DNA of 64,000 nucleotides from Homarus americanus (lineage: Eukaryota; Arthropoda; Malacostraca; Decapoda; Nephropidae), in contig NW_024738608.1 of assembly GCF_018991925.1 (NCBI RefSeq), positions 752,699 through 816,698 on the forward strand. Direction: 5' to 3'. This document shows, piece after piece, positions 43,861-55,734 of the stretch. The notes beneath the pieces are model-generated. The model did not search any database. It was not told where the DNA came from and was given only the letters and a program-made list of their open reading frames with translations. The position numbers were made by a program, and so were the translations under genes. The first letter of the stretch is position 1, and each line of letters begins with the position of its first letter.

Positions 43861-44161
43861 TGTACCTGTACTACACTCTATAACAAGGTAACTGTAACAC
43901 ACCTGTACATCGTTCCTATTAAATATTGGTTGGTGAAATGCCTAGACCTACAGTAGCAACAAACTGACCCAAGACTAATAGAACACCTGTACTAACTAGA
44001 TCAGGGAAGGTAAACTAAAGGTCATTAGACAGGTGCATATATCCACAGCAGGTTGGTTCCACTCGCTACAGGTTGCTGGGCTCAGGGATATTTGCCTCGT
44101 GGGAGCTGTAGAGGAGTGTTGAGTTCACCTTTATATTTTTACCTTTGTAGAGTAAAATTGT

Positions 44162-44164
<3 letters not shown>

Positions 44165-44212
<48 letters not shown>
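44165..44212. repeat. (CT)n microsatellite
   Basis: 24 uninterrupted CT units. The DNA between 43861 and 44164 is unique with no gene. Confidence 0.97.
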
Positions 44213-44215
<3 letters not shown>

Positions 44216-44264
44216 TATTTACCGATTTATCTATCTATTTCGACATCTACTTATTTCTGCCACC

Positions 44265-44430
44265 CTTCTTACCTCGCTCCTTCCCTCGCCTCCCCCCCAC
44301 CTCTTATTTCACCCCCCTTCTTACCTTACTCCCTCCCTCCCCCCACCTCTTATTTCACCCCCCTTCTTACCTCACTCCCTCCCCCCCCACCTCTTATTTC
44401 ACCCCCCTTTCTTCCTCCCCCACCTCTTCC
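44265..44430. repeat. 44-46-bp pyrimidine-rich tandem repeat
   Basis: CACCTCTTATTTCACCCCCC occurs at 44298, 44344 and 44388, joined by CTTCTTACCTYACTCCCTCC. Confidence 0.9.
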
Positions 44431-44489
44431 CTTCGGGTGTTGGCTACAACGGGGCTTCACAACAAGAATAATAACAACAAAACAATTAC

Positions 44490-44637
44490 AATACAGCCAA
44501 CACCACCGTCACCACCACTATCACCACCACCCCCACTACTAACACCATTATCACCACCACTACTACCACCACTTCTATCATCACCACTGCCACTACTACC
44601 ACCACCACAACTACTACCACCCCCACAACTAGCACCA
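44490..44637. repeat. (ACC/ACT)n trinucleotide block
   Basis: Imperfect ACC triplets. Gly/Ser minus-strand frame is an artefact. Confidence 0.88.
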
Positions 44638-44774
44638 CTGTAAAAGCTCTTGTTGTGAACGGTGGTGTGAAACGTGTCTCTGTCGTGCTGACTCATACAG
44701 CTGTTGATAAATGTATTAATGAAATCCCAGAATTACATCATTTTTCTCTCTGGTCAACTATGGGGATACCTTTT

Positions 44775-45032
44775 TTTCCGGGGTAGGAGGAGGGGGAGAG
44801 GAGGTGGGTGAGGTGAGGTGGAGAAAAGGGGGTGGGTGGAGGTGGAGGAGGAGGGGATGGAGGGGTGGATGGGGGAAAGGGTGGCGGGGAAAAAGGGTGG
44901 AGGGGGTAGGGGTGGTAGGGGGAAGGGTGGAGGGAAGGGGCGAGGGGCGGATGGGGAAGGGGTGAGGGGTGGAGGGGGAAGGGGTGGAGGGGGAAGGGGT
45001 GGAGGGGCGGAGGGCGAAGAGGGATGGAAGAG
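44775..45032 (+). repeat. G-rich GGAGGGGT block
   Basis: GGGGAAGGGGTGGAGGG-type words in irregular tandem, at their most regular (about 20 bp period) around 44955-45010. Quadruplex-prone on the plus strand. Confidence 0.88.
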
Positions 45033-45577
45033 GTTTTTTTTATTATTGTTGATTTTTTTGGTCATTCTCGTTGTAACCAAATTTTTCGGTAGTTTTATTT
45101 TCCACATTATTTGTTTTGGTGATTGAAATATTTGCCAGTCTCGTTAATTCATGTTTTTTTTTAATTATTATTATTATTTTTGTCAGTGTAATTTGATTTT
45201 GGTATTAGGTTTATTAATTAATTAAATAATTAGTGGCATTGCGTTGAAAAAACATCAATGTTCTTAATTCTGGTTATGTAATATTTTGTGTCGTATTTTT
45301 TTTTAACTTTACTTTTAACTTTAAACAAATTACTTTAGTTTAATAGTTTATTCTCGTAGTCTTTAAAACCATCCTAATTTATTTTACCTGTAGAGATACA
45401 CATTAGTATTATCACTTATTCTATTCCTGTCCTTCAATACAATGCATCCAGGTGAGTTCAGCCTTAATTACCTTCAACAACAGTCTTGCACAGGTATCAA
45501 TATTTTTACACTGATCTTTTAACACAGTAGTAACATATGGTCTAATAAGCATATGGAGAGAGAAGAGCAGTACAGAA
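45033..45577. other. AT-rich unique DNA, no feature seen
   Basis: T-rich stretches and short ATT repeats. No gene. Confidence 0.6.
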
Positions 45578-45582
45578 GCGCG

Positions 45583-45650
<68 letters not shown>
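45578..45650. repeat. (GC)n-(CA)n, Z-DNA-prone tract
   Basis: 73 bp of uninterrupted alternating purine-pyrimidine. It has about seven GC dinucleotides at the left, then about 30 CA units. Confidence 0.95.
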
Positions 45651-45651
<1 letters not shown>

Positions 45652-46075
45652 ATCTTTAAAGTTCCAGTCTCCCACGCAGAATTATGAAGTATAAAATCCC
45701 AACCGTCTTGGATAAAAAAAAATATGTAAAATAAAATACAAAATAAAATAAAATAAACAAATTCCATCGTAAACACTGACTTCATAATAGTCTTCATCAC
45801 ACGTTCACCCTCAGCTCCCACACAGCGTTCAGCATCTTCAACCAACACTTTCTTTCCTCCCACACGTTGTCAATCGTCGCTGCCTCTAATTGCCTCCTCA
45901 GATGTGTTTCCTTGTGTTGCTCCACCCCCCAATCACAACACTTCAAGATCTTCACAACACACCTACACCCACCACTAACACCTATCCACACCACACCTAC
46001 ACCTACCACTAACACCTATCCACACCACACCACACCTACCACCTATGACCACCACCTTTATCCACAAACAAATAC
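45651..46075. other. Unique DNA, no gene called
   Basis: A 72-codon minus-strand frame (45797-46015) includes about 45 residues of mixed composition (for example RRQLEAATIDNVWEERKCWL) before the Val/Gly-rich repeat part. It could be a relic of a mobile-element protein or chance. A CACCACACC repeat lies at about 45955-46045. Confidence 0.4.
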
Positions 46076-46260
46076 GTATTAAGTTGTTCAGTGGTAAAGA
46101 TCCCGACTCCCATGGTAAGGGTTAAGGGTTCGATTCCCGCTGGTGAGGCTTTTGTGCTTATATGTGAATGGAACCTGGGCCAAAATCCTGAATGACCTTG
46201 GTAACAAATTCTCGGAGATCCTGAGAGAGACTCCACACATACCAACTATTTTTACCAATA
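46076..46260 (+). mobile_element. tRNA-derived SINE, or degenerate tRNA pseudogene
   Basis: GTTGTTCAGTGGTA (46083 onward) matches a Gly-type A-box. GGTTCGATTCC at 46127-46137 is a perfect B-box with a pairing GGG/CCC T-stem. The acceptor and anticodon arms do not pair, so it is not a working tRNA gene. The sequence continues as a unique body (GCTTATATGTGAATGGAACC) without a terminator T-run, as expected of a SINE. Confidence 0.6.
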
Positions 46261-46281
46261 TAAGGAGGAACAAGTCTTCTG

Positions 46282-47045
46282 GGGTCAACTGTAATACCGG
46301 ATAATATTAGCAAGGAAAGATATAAACAAATAAAGAGATTAAATACAAAAAAAGTAAGATACAGTAAAAAGAGATTAAATACAAAATAAGGAATATGCAA
46401 AAAAATATAAGAATAAATACAAGAATAAGAGAATAATTAACAAAAATAAGAATGAATAGAACAATAAGAGATTAAAAAAATATTAGAGAAATAATAAAAA
46501 AAAACATATAAAAGACAGAATAGTGAAGACGTAGCAAAGATAATGTTGGAGAAATAAGGAGGATTAAGGAAGACAGACAATGGGATAAAGGAAGGAAGAA
46601 AGAAAATAAGGAAAGAAATATATAGAGAGAAGAGCGGATTAAGAATGAGTGACAAGGGAGTAGAAAGGGAAGATGGAATAAAATGAGGCAAAGGTATAGA
46701 AGAGAGAATGAAGATAATACAGAGGAGAAAGAAGGAAATTAAGGAAGGAAGAAAGGAAGGAAGGAAGGAAGGGAGAACGCAAAGGTAGTGAGGGAAGTAA
46801 AGAAGAAAAGAGAACAAAATAAGGGATAGAAGAACGATGGGAGGGTAGAAGAGAAAAAAGAAAAATTAAGAAGAAAAGAGCGACGAAGAGAAGAGAAGGA
46901 AGGGACAAATCAACGAAAAAAGGGAAGAAGAAAGAAAAAAGAATGAAAGAAGAAAAGAGAAATGAAAAGAAGAAAGTAAAGTATTAAAAGAGAAAAGGAA
47001 TAAATAGAATGAAATGAAAGAAGGGAGAGAAAAGGGACAAGTATT
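46282..47045. repeat. A/G-rich low-complexity region
   Basis: AATAA-rich to about 46510, then AAGGAAGG and AGAAAAG purine DNA to about 47040. The Phe/Ser/Leu minus-strand frames are artefacts. The DNA from 47046 to 47234 is unique. Confidence 0.85.
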
Positions 47046-47234
47046 TCAGTAGGATTTAGAGCTTGCCAAAATTCCACAAATTAACATGGAGTCATCTGGG
47101 AAATATACCTGAGGTCGGCCAGCTGGTTCATTAGTTGGGGATTTGAGGATTATTCAACTTTTGATTGAAATTCATGAGACTTATATGAGAGGGGGGAAGA
47201 CGCCAGGGCATGTGGGAGGGTATAAGCTGGGAGG

Positions 47235-47300
47235 GGGTAAGTGGTATTAGTGTGGGTGTGGGTGTGTGTGCGTGTGTGTGTGCGTGTGCGTGTGTGTGGT
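47235..47300. repeat. Interrupted (GT)n
   Basis: GTGTGG and GTGCGTGT variants. No gene in the 47301-47469 flank. Confidence 0.88.
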
Positions 47301-47469
47301 TTAGTGTAATGTATGAGGATGAATGTATGAAGAAGAGTTAAAATTAAATGTGAGAGTAACGGGGACACATCTTGATAACCCGGCACCATCAGCTAAGATA
47401 ATTAACTGTCATATTGAGACAGTTAACTAATGAGTAATTTTGTTGTTTAAGATCTGTCTGTCCCTAACA

Positions 47470-47590
47470 ACCTACCTGAATGCCCCTTCAACCAACTGCC
47501 CCCACCCAACCACCCACCTTCCCCGTCAAGCCCACCCACCCATCACCCTAATACACCAACCAAATACACCGCCACCAAGCTACCACCCCA
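47470..47590. repeat. CCA/ACC-rich low-complexity DNA
   Basis: CACCCAACCACCCACC-type words. Confidence 0.75.
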
Positions 47591-47930
47591 GACAGCTGAG
47601 CGTGGCGGCCGGGAAAGCTCCTGAAATAGACTAATGTCCTCTGGCGGATGACAAATCTCTCGCAGGATCCACTTCGCCGCGACTTTAGGAATTATTGGAA
47701 TTTTGGGGAATGAATAATGTTGCCAGATCTTGAAATTTTGAGAATGACTAATGGTGGCAAATTTTGACCCATTAGCTGCTAATGGTGGCGGAGCGGAGTG
47801 AACAGCTTGTTAGCTTGTTTGTGAGCGAAGGAGGAGGAAGAGGAGGAAGAGGGTTGGTGGTGGTGTTCATTGTTGGATTGGTGGTAATGGTTGTGAAGAG
47901 AGTAAGGGTTGGTATTGGTTATAATGCTAG
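47591..47930. other. Unique DNA with a higher-complexity island
   Basis: The stretch 47595-47690 is GC-richer and non-repetitive (CTGGCGGATGACAAATCTCT). A diverged direct repeat of about 45 bp (AATGTTGCCAGATCTT, then AATGGTGGCAAATTTT) follows. No identity recognised. Confidence 0.4.
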
Positions 47931-48560
47931 TATTGGTGGTGGTGGTGGTGGTGGTGGTGGTGGTGGTGATGATGATGATGATGATGATGATGATGGTGGT
48001 GGTGATGATGGTGGTGGTGGTGGTGATGATGGTGGTGATGATAATGGTGGTGGTGGTGGTGGTGGTGGTGATGATGGTGGTGGTGATGATGGTGGTGGTG
48101 GTGAGGTGGTGATGATAAGTGGTGGTGGTGGTGGTGGTGGTGGTGATGGTGGTGGTGATGATGTGGTGGTGGTGGTGATGGTGGTGGTGGTGATGGTGGT
48201 GTGATGATGATGATGAGTGGTGGTGATGATGGTTTTGGTGGTGATGATGGTGGTGGTGATGGGGTGGTGGTGGTGGTGGTGGTGGTGGTGATGATGGTGG
48301 TGGTGTGGTGGTGATGATGGTGGTGATGATGATGATGGTGGTGGTGGTGGTGGTGATGGTGGTGGTGGTGGTGGTGGTGGTGGTGTGATGGTGGTGATGA
48401 TGGTGGTGGTGGGTGTGATGATGGTGGTGGTGATGATAATGGTGGTGGTGGTGGTGGTGGTGGTGTGTGGTGGTGGTGATGATGGTGTGGTGGTGATGGT
48501 GGTGGTGGTGGATGATGGTGGTGATGATGGTGGTGGTGATGATGGTTTTGGTGGTGATGA

Positions 48561-48592
<32 letters not shown>

Positions 48593-48722
48593 TGGTGGTG
48601 ATGGTGGTGATGATGGTGGTGGTGTGATGATGGTGGTGGTGGTGATGATGGTGGTGGTGGTGGTGGTGATGGTGGTGGTGATGGTGATGGTGGTGATGGT
48701 GATGATGGTGGTGGTGATAACA
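47931..48722. repeat. 790-bp (GGT)n/(GAT)n trinucleotide array
   Basis: GGT and GAT triplets in shifting blocks with occasional 2-bp slips. Poly-His, poly-Val and Gly/Asp frames of up to 311 codons are artefacts. A segment around 48130-48300 resembles one around 48500-48660 (both hold GATGGTTTTGGTGGTGATGA), suggesting a large internal duplication of about 310 bp. Confidence 0.95.
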
Positions 48723-49253
48723 GGTGGTATTAGTAGAGATGAAAAGATGGTATAAGTGGTGATGGTTTTTGTGATGACCGTAGCGTTGTTGTTAGTGGTG
48801 AAGTTAGGAAGGATAGCTGTAGTGATGACGAATGGACCCCCCCTCCCCACACAAGCACACAAAAATACACCACAACAATGTATTTACAACAAAGACATTT
48901 ATCACTGAAACAAACGCACAACAAATACTTCTGTCACCCGGAACTAGTATATATCCACACTGACTATGAGGAACTGTGGTATATCAAAGTATAAATTAAT
49001 TAAAACCTGCTCATGTTATTGGTCACGAGATAGTCAATAAAATGAGATTAGGTGACGAATCTTAGAAAAAACTACTCCTATATTACGTGACGTCAGTGAT
49101 ATATAACAGTATACATTTTGGCTATATTATTCACAATTGTTCATGAGATCTCTTTCCAGGGCTCTAGTCTACTGTGTGGTTAAATTAATACGAGTGGGAC
49201 ACCTCCTCACCACCTCCTTACATTCATGTCACATCAAAACAGAAAAAAAACTC
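48723..49253. other. Unique AT-rich DNA, no feature seen
   Basis: No gene or repeat recognised. Confidence 0.6.
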
Positions 49254-49315
49254 GATCACCTGAAGCTTACTCCCCAGCTTATTTCACCTGAAGATTAACC
49301 ACCCTAACGCTAACT
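49254..49315 (+). mobile_element. Fold-back MITE family, half copy (left arm)
   Basis: GATCACCTGAAGCTTACTCC, then CAGCTTATTTCACCTGAAGA and TTAACCACCCTAACG. It matches the left arm of the full copies at 55281 and 59533. The right arm is missing, and a (CA)n run follows at 49321-49339. Confidence 0.75.
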
Positions 49316-49514
49316 GACTGACACACACACACACACACAAATACCTTGAAGATTAATGAATATATAGACGGTAACGGAAGAGAATCCCCAAAAACCTACC
49401 TTATATTTTTTACACATAAATACAGATGGTTACCGAGACCACCTGAGGCAGTACGAGGTCAAAATATATACTTGAAAAATATATCTCATGTGGATTTAAA
49501 AAGAAATATATTGT

Positions 49515-49655
49515 GTGAATGTGAGTATGTGTGTTTGTCTATGTGTATGTGTGTATGAGCATGTGTGTTTGTCTGTATGTGTGTATGAGCATGTGTGTAT
49601 GAGCATGTGTGTATGAGCATGTGTGTATGAGCATGTGTGTTTGTCTGTGTATGGT
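49515..49655. repeat. 14-bp minisatellite (GTGTGTATGAGCAT)
   Basis: About seven copies, some with GTTTGTCT insertions. Unrelated to the 14-bp array at 5-7 kb. The intervals 49340-49514 and 49656-49878 are unique. Confidence 0.9.
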
Positions 49656-49878
49656 CGTGAAGTTATATCTAGACTAATCAACCTGACCCAAATTTTTGGA
49701 TGTTCTTTCAAAATAGAGGTTTGTGAGGTTTGGGAAGTTTGAGGAGGCCAGGTCGCACTATCCTAATCAGAGGCCAGTGTGTTCGTATTCTCCTTGAGGC
49801 GCCGCTCAGGGTGATACAATACATAAAGCTGGGATTGAAGAAGACTGGAGACTTTTCTTAGGACGGGGGCATCCTTTT

Positions 49879-49908
49879 TCGTGTGTGTGTGTGTGTGTGT
49901 GTGTGTAG
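49879..49908. repeat. (GT)n microsatellite
   Basis: About 14 GT units. Confidence 0.95.
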
Positions 49909-50380
49909 AGTAACTGTACACCAAACCGAAACGAAAAACCAACTGGGGTCAAGATTACACAACACAACGGTATAAAAAAAATAATCAAATTACACCACCT
50001 TTTCCCGTCCACCTGCCCAGAATACGACAGTGGAAATGAAAAACGACTTAGCCGGTGTTGTGGTGGTGGAAAAACTGACCTTAAAAGTTCGGTGTTCTCT
50101 TAGGTCAAAGTAACCCTGGGCCTTGTAATCCTAAGTTCTAATCTTAACAAGGAAGGGGGGGGCAGAGAGAGCCGCAGCTGCACAAAAGCCCTTGGTTGGA
50201 GGTCAGGTCACGAACCATGGCCTTCGATATTTGACCCTAACGACCCTAAAACATGACCTCAAATGACCCTCGGGTAATAAATGACGTTGTTGCCTGACTG
50301 GCTGGCCCGCAGGTCTAAACAGCGTCGTTAGGTGGTGTGGCTCTCATTCGGTCGTGGTATACTATGTGGCTGTCCCAGGC
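49909..50380. other. Unique DNA with a TGACCY cluster
   Basis: TGACCC at 50232, CGACCC at 50241, TGACCT at 50254 and TGACCC at 50264 are direct repeats. The last pair has 4-bp spacing. No gene seen. Confidence 0.45.
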
Positions 50381-50860
50381 GAGGTGTGGTGCGGGATGGT
50401 GTGGCGTGTGTGGCTTGGCTGTAGTGTGGAATCGTGTGTATGGTGTGCTGTGGCGTGGCTGTGGAGTGAGGTGGTACGATATGATGTGGCTTGGCTATGG
50501 TGTGGTGATGGTGAAGAGTGGATGTGGTATTGGTATAGCGAGGTGTGAAATAGCTGTAGTATGGGGTGGCGATGTGTGGTGTGGTGTGGTGAGATATGGT
50601 GAGGTGTGGCGATGTATGGTGTGGTGTGGCGAGGTGTGGTGTGGTGAGGTATGGTATGGTGTGGTGAGGTATGGTGTGGTGAGGTATGGTATGGTGTGGT
50701 GAGGTATGGTGTGGCGATGTATGGTGTGGTGAGGTATGGTGTGGCGATGTATGGTGTGGTGAGGTATGGTGTGGCGATGTATGGTGTGGTGAGGTATGGT
50801 GTGATGTATGGTGTAACTAGGTATGGTGTGGTGTGGCGAGGTATATGGTGTGGTGTCATA
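50381..50860. repeat. 5-bp array with a 30-bp higher-order unit
   Basis: The base motif is GGTGT with GGTAT, GGTGA, GGCGA and TGTAT variants. At 50701-50790 three identical 30-bp units, each six pentamers, stand in tandem. The Thr/Pro/His and Val/Trp/Cys frames are artefacts. Confidence 0.92.
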
Positions 50861-50999
50861 TGTTTTGTCGTGGTTAATGTTCATGACGTGATATGGTGAG
50901 TGATCCACACGTTAATATACAACAGCTGGTGGAAAAAAAATGTGTCTACATCATTTATATACACAGAAGCATACGTGTGCCCGTAAACTGACATTATAC

Positions 51000-51000
51000 A

Positions 51001-51027
<27 letters not shown>
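51000..51027. repeat. (CA)n microsatellite
   Basis: About 13 CA units. Confidence 0.95.
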
Positions 51028-51032
<5 letters not shown>

Positions 51033-51130
51033 CGTGAGAGCAGAAGCGATATGAATATCAGTGTAGGTGAGAAAACGGATTGAATAACAATCGATGTGCG
51101 TGAGAAAGAGATTATGTCTACGTTCTGCAG

Positions 51131-51186
<56 letters not shown>
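51131..51186. repeat. (CT)n microsatellite
   Basis: About 27 uninterrupted CT units. Confidence 0.97.
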
Positions 51187-51189
<3 letters not shown>

Positions 51190-53015
51190 TTACAGAATGT
51201 TGGGAACTTAGGATCACACATGTTGGGGAAGTGTTGCCTGGATGACTACAGATACTGTGAAGTGTTGAGGAAGTGACAATTATTGGACAGCATCAGACAG
51301 AAGTAACAGGTGGGTGGCTGAGTGAGGACGACCAGCTGACACAACCTTAAGATTAAAAGTAAAATATGAGCTCTGGTTTACGGATGAATATTACAAGATT
51401 GTTTATTATCTAAATCACACACACACACAGAGTGATCAGTTTACCTGTAAAATTAACGCTTGAAGATCACATAAAGCAGATAAAGTGACCCAGACGAAAG
51501 GTTGTCTCCAGCGACCTCTCATCATCCACCTGGATACCAAAAACCTTCAGAATCTTGTACTGGTTCCTGTTCCCAGCGTAATATAACAGCCTCGCCAGAT
51601 AAATGACAAACAACGCCACCGAAAATTTTCACAGGAGAACGACGAAATTGATATCTAGGGAGTGAAAATACCTGAGTGAAGTTGACTGTCTGAGGAAGCT
51701 GAAGATCCTATCACAGGTGTACTACAGGATACATGAAGGATAGGACCGATATTATTGTCAGGTATAGTGCTAAAAAAAGGTGGTGGGGCAGAGAACAGAG
51801 TAAGGATGGTCATCTTGAGGCGAGCGTTTTAACAACATGTATTATCGGCGTCTTAATCTTCCACACTAGCTCCGGACCTCCCGGAAGGTGAGCGGGTGTG
51901 TAGTATGACAGTCCTGGTCACTACCAGGATAATGATATTTCTCGAAGATTTAGTGTTTGTTTCAACACTGAACTATTGTGTCATTTACCAAGGACATGTG
52001 TAGCGGCGCCAGAGTCCCTGTGTGAACCTTCCTGGTGTACTGTATGATGATCATCAACTACACAAATTTACTCCTATGTTTTACTTTTAAAGCCTTATTG
52101 GTATTTTCCCTTATAAGAATCATCTATGTGTTTATAATCTATATTGAGTTTATATTCTATTTATATTTATATTTATTATTACCAAGTGAAAGTACGTCTA
52201 GGAATCTTTTCCACCAATCAGCTTCATCGTTACAAGACTGCTACGGATTCAATCATAAGTATAGTCGACTGTCACTTGTACGTAAGCGTCACCACAGGGG
52301 GTAAAGGAACCCTGTGGCAACTGTACAGAGACCGCGTAGTGTGAAGGAAGTGAAGAACCTTCTTCAAGAACGAAAACAATTTATTCCTCCCACAAGATAA
52401 TTACCGAAATAACTAAACAAAATAAAAATAAAATAAACCATAAAAAACATGAAAATAAAAAAAAGGCTGCAAATACTTTTGACAGACATAAATTCAGAAT
52501 AAAAAGCTGTATCTATATGTAAATATATATATGCATTTTAAACAGCGCCTAGATATTTCAACACAAGTTCAGACTACATACGGTATAAACCAAAGGGACG
52601 TATTTGCTACAGAAAATATATCACCCAGATATATAGAACGAAATTTCGGCATTTTTGAAATTAATATCGTATTTTTCACACTCTTCATTTTCTATATAAA
52701 CAAGTGACCCCGAGTACTGTTTGTGTATAGTATATACACCAGAATTTGTAGTGTTATTGTTGAATTTATAAAAATGTACATACAATGAATAAACAGCATT
52801 TTCCTTTTAACACATTGGTGAAGTTTTATTATATTTTTTCGCGTTTTTTCCTGCTATGAATATTACTGAATGTGAGGCAGCAGCTTCATCGGGGAATCAG
52901 CAATTCATCGTGTAGCTTTTCGTCAGTCAACTAAATACTGAGAACTTTGTTTTAGGGAAAATAATTTAGTTTGGTAAGTAAGCACGCACACACGCACACA
53001 CACACACACACGTAC
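51187..53015. other. Unique DNA, no gene called
   Basis: About 1.8 kb. The longest frame (52035-52304) has no recognisable domain. A short CA/CG repeat precedes the next element at about 52983-53011. Confidence 0.55.
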
Positions 53016-53085
53016 GGTTAGGGTAGGTTAGGTTAGGTTAGGGTATTTAATCATCAGGTGAAATAAGCCTTTATTCACATGATCC
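53016..53085 (+). mobile_element. Fold-back MITE family, half copy (right arm with TTAGG core)
   Basis: GGTTAGGGTAGGTTAGGTTA is followed by TTTAATCATCAGGTGAAATA, AGCC and a final CATGATCC. It is the right half of the family seen in full at 55281-55500 and 59533-59768. Confidence 0.75.
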
Positions 53086-53168
53086 AAAACCAACACCATG
53101 GTGGCAGGTAACTCAGGCTTACCAATCATCCTCCACATCAATTATTTATCCCAAAACATAAAACAAAA

Positions 53169-53260
53169 ACGCATGCATGCATGCATGCGTACGCACGCAC
53201 GCACGCACGCACACACGCACACACACACGCGCACACACACACACACACACATACATATAC
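53169..53260. repeat. Alternating purine-pyrimidine tract (GCAT)n-(GCAC)n-(CA)n
   Basis: 92 bp alternate without a break, including GCATGCATGCATGCATGCGT, GCACGC and a CGCG core. It is a strong Z-DNA candidate. Confidence 0.95.
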
Positions 53261-53511
53261 TCACGTTCTGGCACAATAACTCCACATATTAGTTGATGAA
53301 AGTTTACTTACGGAATATATTTTACAAACCAGTAAATCTTACCTGTCTGCTGTATTAAATCAAGAGAGGTTCACAGAATAATGTACTTGTCAGAAAGGGT
53401 ATTGCATAATGGAGGATTTACCCCGAACTGAGGGACTTAAAGATCTTTTAGCATTTTTTTTAGTGAAGATGAAGTGTGCTGGTAGATGTTTAGGTTACTG
53501 CAGCCAAAGTC

Positions 53512-53641
<130 letters not shown>

Positions 53642-55107
53642 GTATTTTTATCTGCTTCCATCAGAAAACATTATGATTTTGTTTATAAGAAGAAATATTT
53701 TTATAGTTTGTATATAATGATCTTAATATAATATCTATGACGAGGAATATTTTAATTATTTATATATATAAATTTTAATATAATGTTTATGTTTGGTTTA
53801 TCTCATACGAAGATTGTAATGGAAGATACCGAGTTCCATCTAATTAATAAAAAAATACAACAAAAAGGGTTTATTTTTTAGTTCACCAATTTATCTGTAG
53901 TTCAATGATAAAAGTTATTTACACAGGGATTTCTTACAATGCTCTTCTCACACGTATATCCACTGTGAGTTATACTGTAAGCTCTCCTGATCTAGTCATT
54001 AAAAACTGTATATACTGTAAAAACTTTATTATTAAAATGATTTACACTTGGATTTATTTCCTTTTAGTATTATTATCTGTCACTTTGTTGTTACATAAGA
54101 AAAACATTGAAAATATAATAATTACAAAAAGAAAAACGACTTAAAAGATTTTCAGGTAAACATAATCACAAAGAAAAGTATATAGACCCGTTACCCTTAA
54201 ATTAAAACACATTTATACCTCGTCATTGTGATCTGGTCTGTTGTCTGTTTTCCCTGCAACAAGAAAAGAAACAAACTAACACATACATAAAAAAGACGCA
54301 TTGCTCCGAGTTCATTTGTTTCTACACCAAGACGGGTGTTATGGTGAGGTACAGGCACTACTTTAAACACTGTACCAGGGATAGATTACGGAAAATCAAT
54401 GAGGTTACAGACAGCAGATGACCTTAAGCCACAACAAAGTCACAATTTAACCTGATGACCAATAAAGGTAAGAATTTCATTTTACCTTTGTTATATTATT
54501 TTAGTTACCTCACTATGTCACAGTTTAAACTTCTCTTAAAAAAGGGTAAATATACGCGTGGTGGACCTCTGCCTGTTTTATGCTGAATTCCAGAGACGCT
54601 TGAGAATTCTGCACCACGCATGAGAAATTTAACCCCCAGAAGAACCAGAATTTTTAACTTAGCCAAAACTCTGAACAGTGTAACAAAGTCGGAGAGAAAA
54701 AATAAAATACTGATGATAAAAAAAAATCAATTGAAAATAGACAGAGTTAATATAAAATAGACACAAGAGATAATAAAAATAATCACAATAATATAATCAG
54801 ATATAAACCTACTATGGTGTTAATGATGGAGGTGTAATTATAACAGGGGATTAAATACACAGTACTTGATAAGAACTGTATAAGCCTGAGGTAGTGAGCT
54901 AAATTGGTGTCTCTGAGTAGAAGCTTATTTATGTGTTGAGTTTGCTGGAGTCTGGTCTGTAGTAGTGATGAAATATTCTGTCTGTCTGTGACTGTCTGCC
55001 TGTCTCTGTTTGCGTCGTTCCTGTATCTGTCTCTCTATATCTGTCTGTTCCTTCATCTTACTCCTCTCCAACTTGTGTGTAGAATAGATCAATGAAGACA
55101 AAAACCT

Positions 55108-55110
<3 letters not shown>
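53642..55110. other. AT-rich unique DNA
   Basis: A CTGT-rich patch lies at about 54975-55045. No gene, RNA or mobile element is recognised. Confidence 0.6.

Positions 55111-55151
<41 letters not shown>
55111..55151. repeat. (GA)n microsatellite
   Basis: 20 uninterrupted GA units. Confidence 0.97.
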
Positions 55152-55155
<4 letters not shown>

Positions 55156-55280
55156 GTATAGGAGGAAAGATGAAAATAGAGAAGTCTAGAAAACAACAGA
55201 AAAGAGTTAACACCAAACACACCTAATATTCTGTACCTGTAATTAGCCAAGCCTCATTAAATAATACAAGACAATGGAAG

Positions 55281-55500
55281 GAATCACCTGAAGATTAGCC
55301 CCTCCCAGCTAATTTCACCTGTTGATTAAATACCCGTATGCCACCTGAGGGATTAGGTTACGTTAAGTTACCGGTAGGGTGGTTAATCTTAAGGTGAAAT
55401 AAGGTAAGGTTAGGTTAGGTTATGTTAGATCAGATTCGCAATCGGGTGTGCTTAAACTCCAAGTGAAAATGCTGTGGGAGGCCTAATCTTCAGGTGATCC
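55281..55500. mobile_element. Fold-back MITE, full copy with 8-bp target duplication
   Basis: The 220-bp element starts GAATCACCTGAAGATTAGCC and ends in its near complement GGCCTAATCTTCAGGTGATC plus C. A second inner pair follows (AATTTCACCTGTTGATTAAA and GGTTAATCTTAAGGTGAAAT). The interior carries GGATTAGGTTACG and GGTTAGGTTAGGTTATG, which is telomere-like. Flanks are AATGGAAG (55273-55280) and AACGGAAG (55501-55508), an 8-bp duplication with one mismatch. Eight-bp duplications are typical of hAT-type DNA transposons, so a non-autonomous hAT-like element is likely. Confidence 0.78.
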
Positions 55501-55734
55501 AACGGAAGTGTTTTAAATTCCCACCACCACACCACCACACACTAATTCTTCCCATTACCACAATAAACATAAATGATAAATTATTTCCAAATAAACTGAA
55601 TTGCCTGATTGTTTGAGCCATTTTAAAGTAATTATTCTGGTGACTTGTTTCAGTGAGTTATTACTGAATTAATTTTCAGACAAAATTTCAACAAATGAAA
55701 GACTGATGAGGCAGGTAAGTGATGAATCAGACGA

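Noticed and set aside
45797..46015. Mobile-element protein fragment on the minus strand
   Set aside because: About 45 residues look protein-like, but I cannot match them to a family from memory, so it is only noted in the unique-DNA entry.
46076..46150. Functional tRNA-Gly gene
   Set aside because: A- and B-boxes are present, but acceptor and anticodon stems do not pair and no T-run terminator follows.
47782..48862. Poly-His, poly-Val and Gly/Asp open frames
   Set aside because: Translations of GGT/GAT triplets.
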